Positions 63,755-64,000 of a stretch of DNA of 64,000 bases are shown piece after piece (the first letter of the stretch is position 1; each line of letters starts with the position of its first letter). Source of the DNA: Bacteroidaceae bacterium. Its GTDB lineage: Bacteria; Bacteroidota; Bacteroidia; Bacteroidales; Bacteroidaceae. The notes under the pieces are model-generated. The model did not search any database. It was not told the origin of the DNA and worked only from the letters and a program-made list of their open reading frames with translations. The position numbers and the translations under genes were made by a program. Location: NCBI GenBank assembly GCA_017645305.1, contig JAGCPD010000003.1, positions 1 through 64,000 of the forward strand, given 5' to 3'.

Positions 63755-63777
63755 CATAAACAAACAGGTATAGAAAC

Positions 63778-64000
63778 ATGTGTAAAAGAGGAAAGTACGT
63801 AATAATAGGAATCCTTATTGCTGTCTGTGCAGGCTTTACAATCTTGAGTTGGCTGTTTTTCAATAAACTTAACAAAAGTCAAGAGGAGACTGTAATATAC
63901 ATTGATAATAACGACACGCCTGACAGCGTATGGAACAAGGCTACCCTTGGATGGAGAGGACATTTAATAAACCTTGTACTTCCCTACAAAAAGGTAAGGA
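63778..64000 (+). CDS. mltG: Endolytic transglycosylase MltG, 5' part
   Basis: The frame from ATG 63778 is open to the window end: MCKRGKYVIIGILIAVCAGF is a membrane anchor, and ETVIYIDNNDTPDSVWNKAT matches the LysM-like region that starts Bacteroidota MltG (YceG) proteins. MltG cuts nascent glycan strands at the inner membrane and ends their polymerisation. The catalytic part lies beyond the window, so the call rests on the N-terminus. Confidence 0.75.
   Translation, partial: MCKRGKYVIIGILIAVCAGFTILSWLFFNKLNKSQEETVIYIDNNDTPDSVWNKATLGWRGHLINLVLPYKKVR

Overview
The window reads as chromosomal DNA of a Bacteroidales bacterium, most likely Prevotella or a close relative. The signs are repeated Bacteroidota-type -7 boxes (TAnnTTTG) just upstream of genes, weak or absent Shine-Dalgarno sequences, BACON-domain and lipobox lipoproteins, CotH/lamin-tail and M64 secreted proteins with type IX-like C-terminal ends, RND pumps encoded in adaptor-permease-TolC order, and a flavodiiron protein. 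All calls come from reading the sequence; no database search was possible.

Region 1 (1-18.2 kb) is an accessory defence island. It opens with the 5' part of a tyrosine recombinase that breaks off before its catalytic C-terminus. A minus-strand operon of ten genes then runs from about 16.2 kb down to 0.4 kb: a PLD-like/SNF2 helicase, DUF4391, a DUF4365-like protein, a type III DNA methyltransferase (mod), a PHP-SMC ATPase of TrlF type, RhuM, the type III restriction subunit (res), a conserved hypothetical, a free-standing VbhA-like antitoxin domain and a second RhuM. Between TrlF and RhuM lie decayed copies of the mod 3' end and the res 5' end, which suggests that mod and res were once adjacent and were split by cargo genes. 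A complete hipBA toxin-antitoxin pair with a perfect inverted-repeat operator closes the island.

Region 2 (18.5-34.8 kb) is mostly household and envelope genes: a CotH/lamin-tail surface protein, YccF, an RND efflux operon, a flavodiiron protein, an SDR, an M64 peptidase, a Na/Ca exchanger and a TPR protein.

Region 3 (34.8-40.5 kb) carries tatA and tatC with four enzymes around and between them: two Gfo/Idh/MocA oxidoreductases (one with a twin-arginine signal), a DUF1080 protein and an exported sugar isomerase-like TIM barrel. This is the gene set of a periplasmic 3-keto-glycoside pathway packaged with its own Tat translocase.

Region 4 (40.5-50.2 kb) is mixed: a BRCT protein, a BACON lipoprotein, a probable toxin-antitoxin pair, a repeat-rich spacer, GH43 plus a fucose-isomerase-like protein, a promoter-bearing RhuM relic, a DUF4143 ATPase, a Fic protein whose N-terminus matches the stand-alone antitoxin of region 1, and a cupin lipoprotein.

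Region 5 (50.3-62 kb) is a minus-strand block: RND adaptor, permease and outer-membrane factor, an SLC13/TrkA-C permease, an orphan NMT1-like binding protein, a SpoIIE phosphatase fused to an RsbW-like kinase, and a STAS antagonist. It looks like a partner-switching signalling cassette with a periplasmic input. Short A-rich repeats are scattered here and supply the C-terminal codons of several proteins.

The window ends with an M15 peptidase, tRNA-Thr(CGT) and the start of mltG.
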